Assembly (NCBI GenBank): GCA_013365365.1
Contig: JABVXU010000064.1
Coordinates: 124,001-188,000 of the forward strand
Source of the DNA: Cruorifilaria tuberocauda
Lineage: Eukaryota; Nematoda; Chromadorea; Rhabditida; Onchocercidae
Reading direction: 5' to 3'
DNA: 64,000 bases
Shown here piece by piece: positions 63,314 to 64,000 of this stretch. The notes under the pieces were generated by a model, which saw nothing but the letters and a program-made list of their open reading frames with translations, ran no database searches and was not told the origin of the DNA. How positions within the stretch are numbered: position 1 is the stretch's first letter; the number at the start of each line of letters is the position of its first letter. The position numbers were made by a program, and so were the translations under genes.

Positions 63314-64000
63314 GAAGCAATGGAGGATGGTACTGATAATCACAAATGATGAAAGATTGCAAAATGATTTCAATAATGATAAGCGATACAAGTTGGATAG
63401 TTACGCGTAAACGGCGAGTTGCGGTGAGATCATTTAGGTCATCATGATAGGAAAAGGTGTATTCTATACACTAGTAATTAATCATTAATTCTCTGAAAGT
63501 ATGAAGCAATTGCAAAAATATTGAAGATTGTAAAGAGCATTAATTAAAGTATTCTACTCAGAACAGAAAAAAAAAAAGTTAAAAAATAAAATGAGGGAAT
63601 TGTATGAGCGATTACAAGTTATCATTGCCAGAAAAATTGTAAATTCAATTAATTTTATCTGTAGGAAATGAATTTTTGTTATAGAACAAGTTTTGAGGAA
63701 TACACAAGAATCTGAAATATATCAATGAAAGAGGAATTGATACCAAACTAAACCTATCCTTCCTGACTAATCAGTTACATTTGATTGCTCCTTTGTTAGA
63801 TCACTTTACAGGATATCTATAGAAGAAGATAACAACTGTTGATCCCATCATTATTTACAATGATCAATATGGAGCGTTTAGTAATAATGACAGAATTTTT
63901 TTGTTTTACTTTTTGCTTATTATAAAATTGGAAATTGAAATTAATTGAAATGAAATAAATAGGTTTATTAAAAGAATTAAAGTAAACAATAAGAGCTATA

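Larger units (their letters stand above)
62173..64000. other. 5' region of the RhoGAP gene, mostly unresolved
   Basis: AT-rich sequence that should be intron or upstream region of the RhoGAP gene. Apart from the candidate exon at 62832-62886 and a GA repeat, I see no supported exon. Confidence 0.4.

Overview
The window is nuclear DNA of a nematode, most likely an AT-rich spirurid or filarial-type worm. The evidence is dense small spliceosomal introns with TTTCAG-type acceptors, acceptors placed a few bases before start codons (as for spliced-leader trans-splicing), and a gene set with recognisable nematode orthologues (eor-1, wapl-1, hst-1, mrp-1). The exact genus is inference. I built the gene models by hand: exons were joined so that reading phase is kept from start to stop, and each complete model closes on a whole number of codons.

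Layout. 0.4-5.6 kb (-): BTB-BACK-AT-hook-nine-zinc-finger factor, EOR-1/PLZF type. 6.6-10.9 kb (+): tandem pair of HSD17B10-type short-chain dehydrogenases; the first has lost its catalytic Tyr and Lys, the second is intact. 11.6-17.0 kb (+): cohesin release factor WAPL. 18.8-23.2 kb (-): heparan sulfate N-deacetylase/N-sulfotransferase (hst-1). 24.0-26.0 kb (+): TMEM185-type membrane protein. 26.8-29.1 kb (+): DPH4 (J domain plus CSL zinc finger) overlapping a RABL3 GTPase. 29.7-32.6 kb (-): serine beta-lactamase-domain (LACT) protein. 34.9-49.6 kb (-): ABCC/MRP transporter with a duplicated, probably mutually exclusive exon. 49.6-56.8 kb: about 7 kb without a convincing gene, AT-rich with simple repeats. 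56.8-62.2 kb and beyond (-): SH3-RhoGAP protein of ARHGAP32/33 type, with its N-terminus outside or unresolved.

The genes are mostly independent housekeeping and developmental loci, not a pathway cluster. The exception is the DPH4/RABL3 pair, which looks like an operon-like unit sharing an exon. The most interesting signals are (1) a catalytically dead HSD10 paralogue with a GC-AG intron exactly at the lost active site, (2) an 18-bp tandem array that creates four consecutive 3' splice sites in hst-1, each upstream one leading to an immediate stop, (3) the DPH4/RABL3 overlap with one acceptor that could serve both cis- and trans-splicing, (4) the duplicated membrane-segment exon in mrp-1, and (5) three GC-AG introns among roughly 113 modelled introns. 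No mobile element, CRISPR array, bacterial or viral insertion was recognised.
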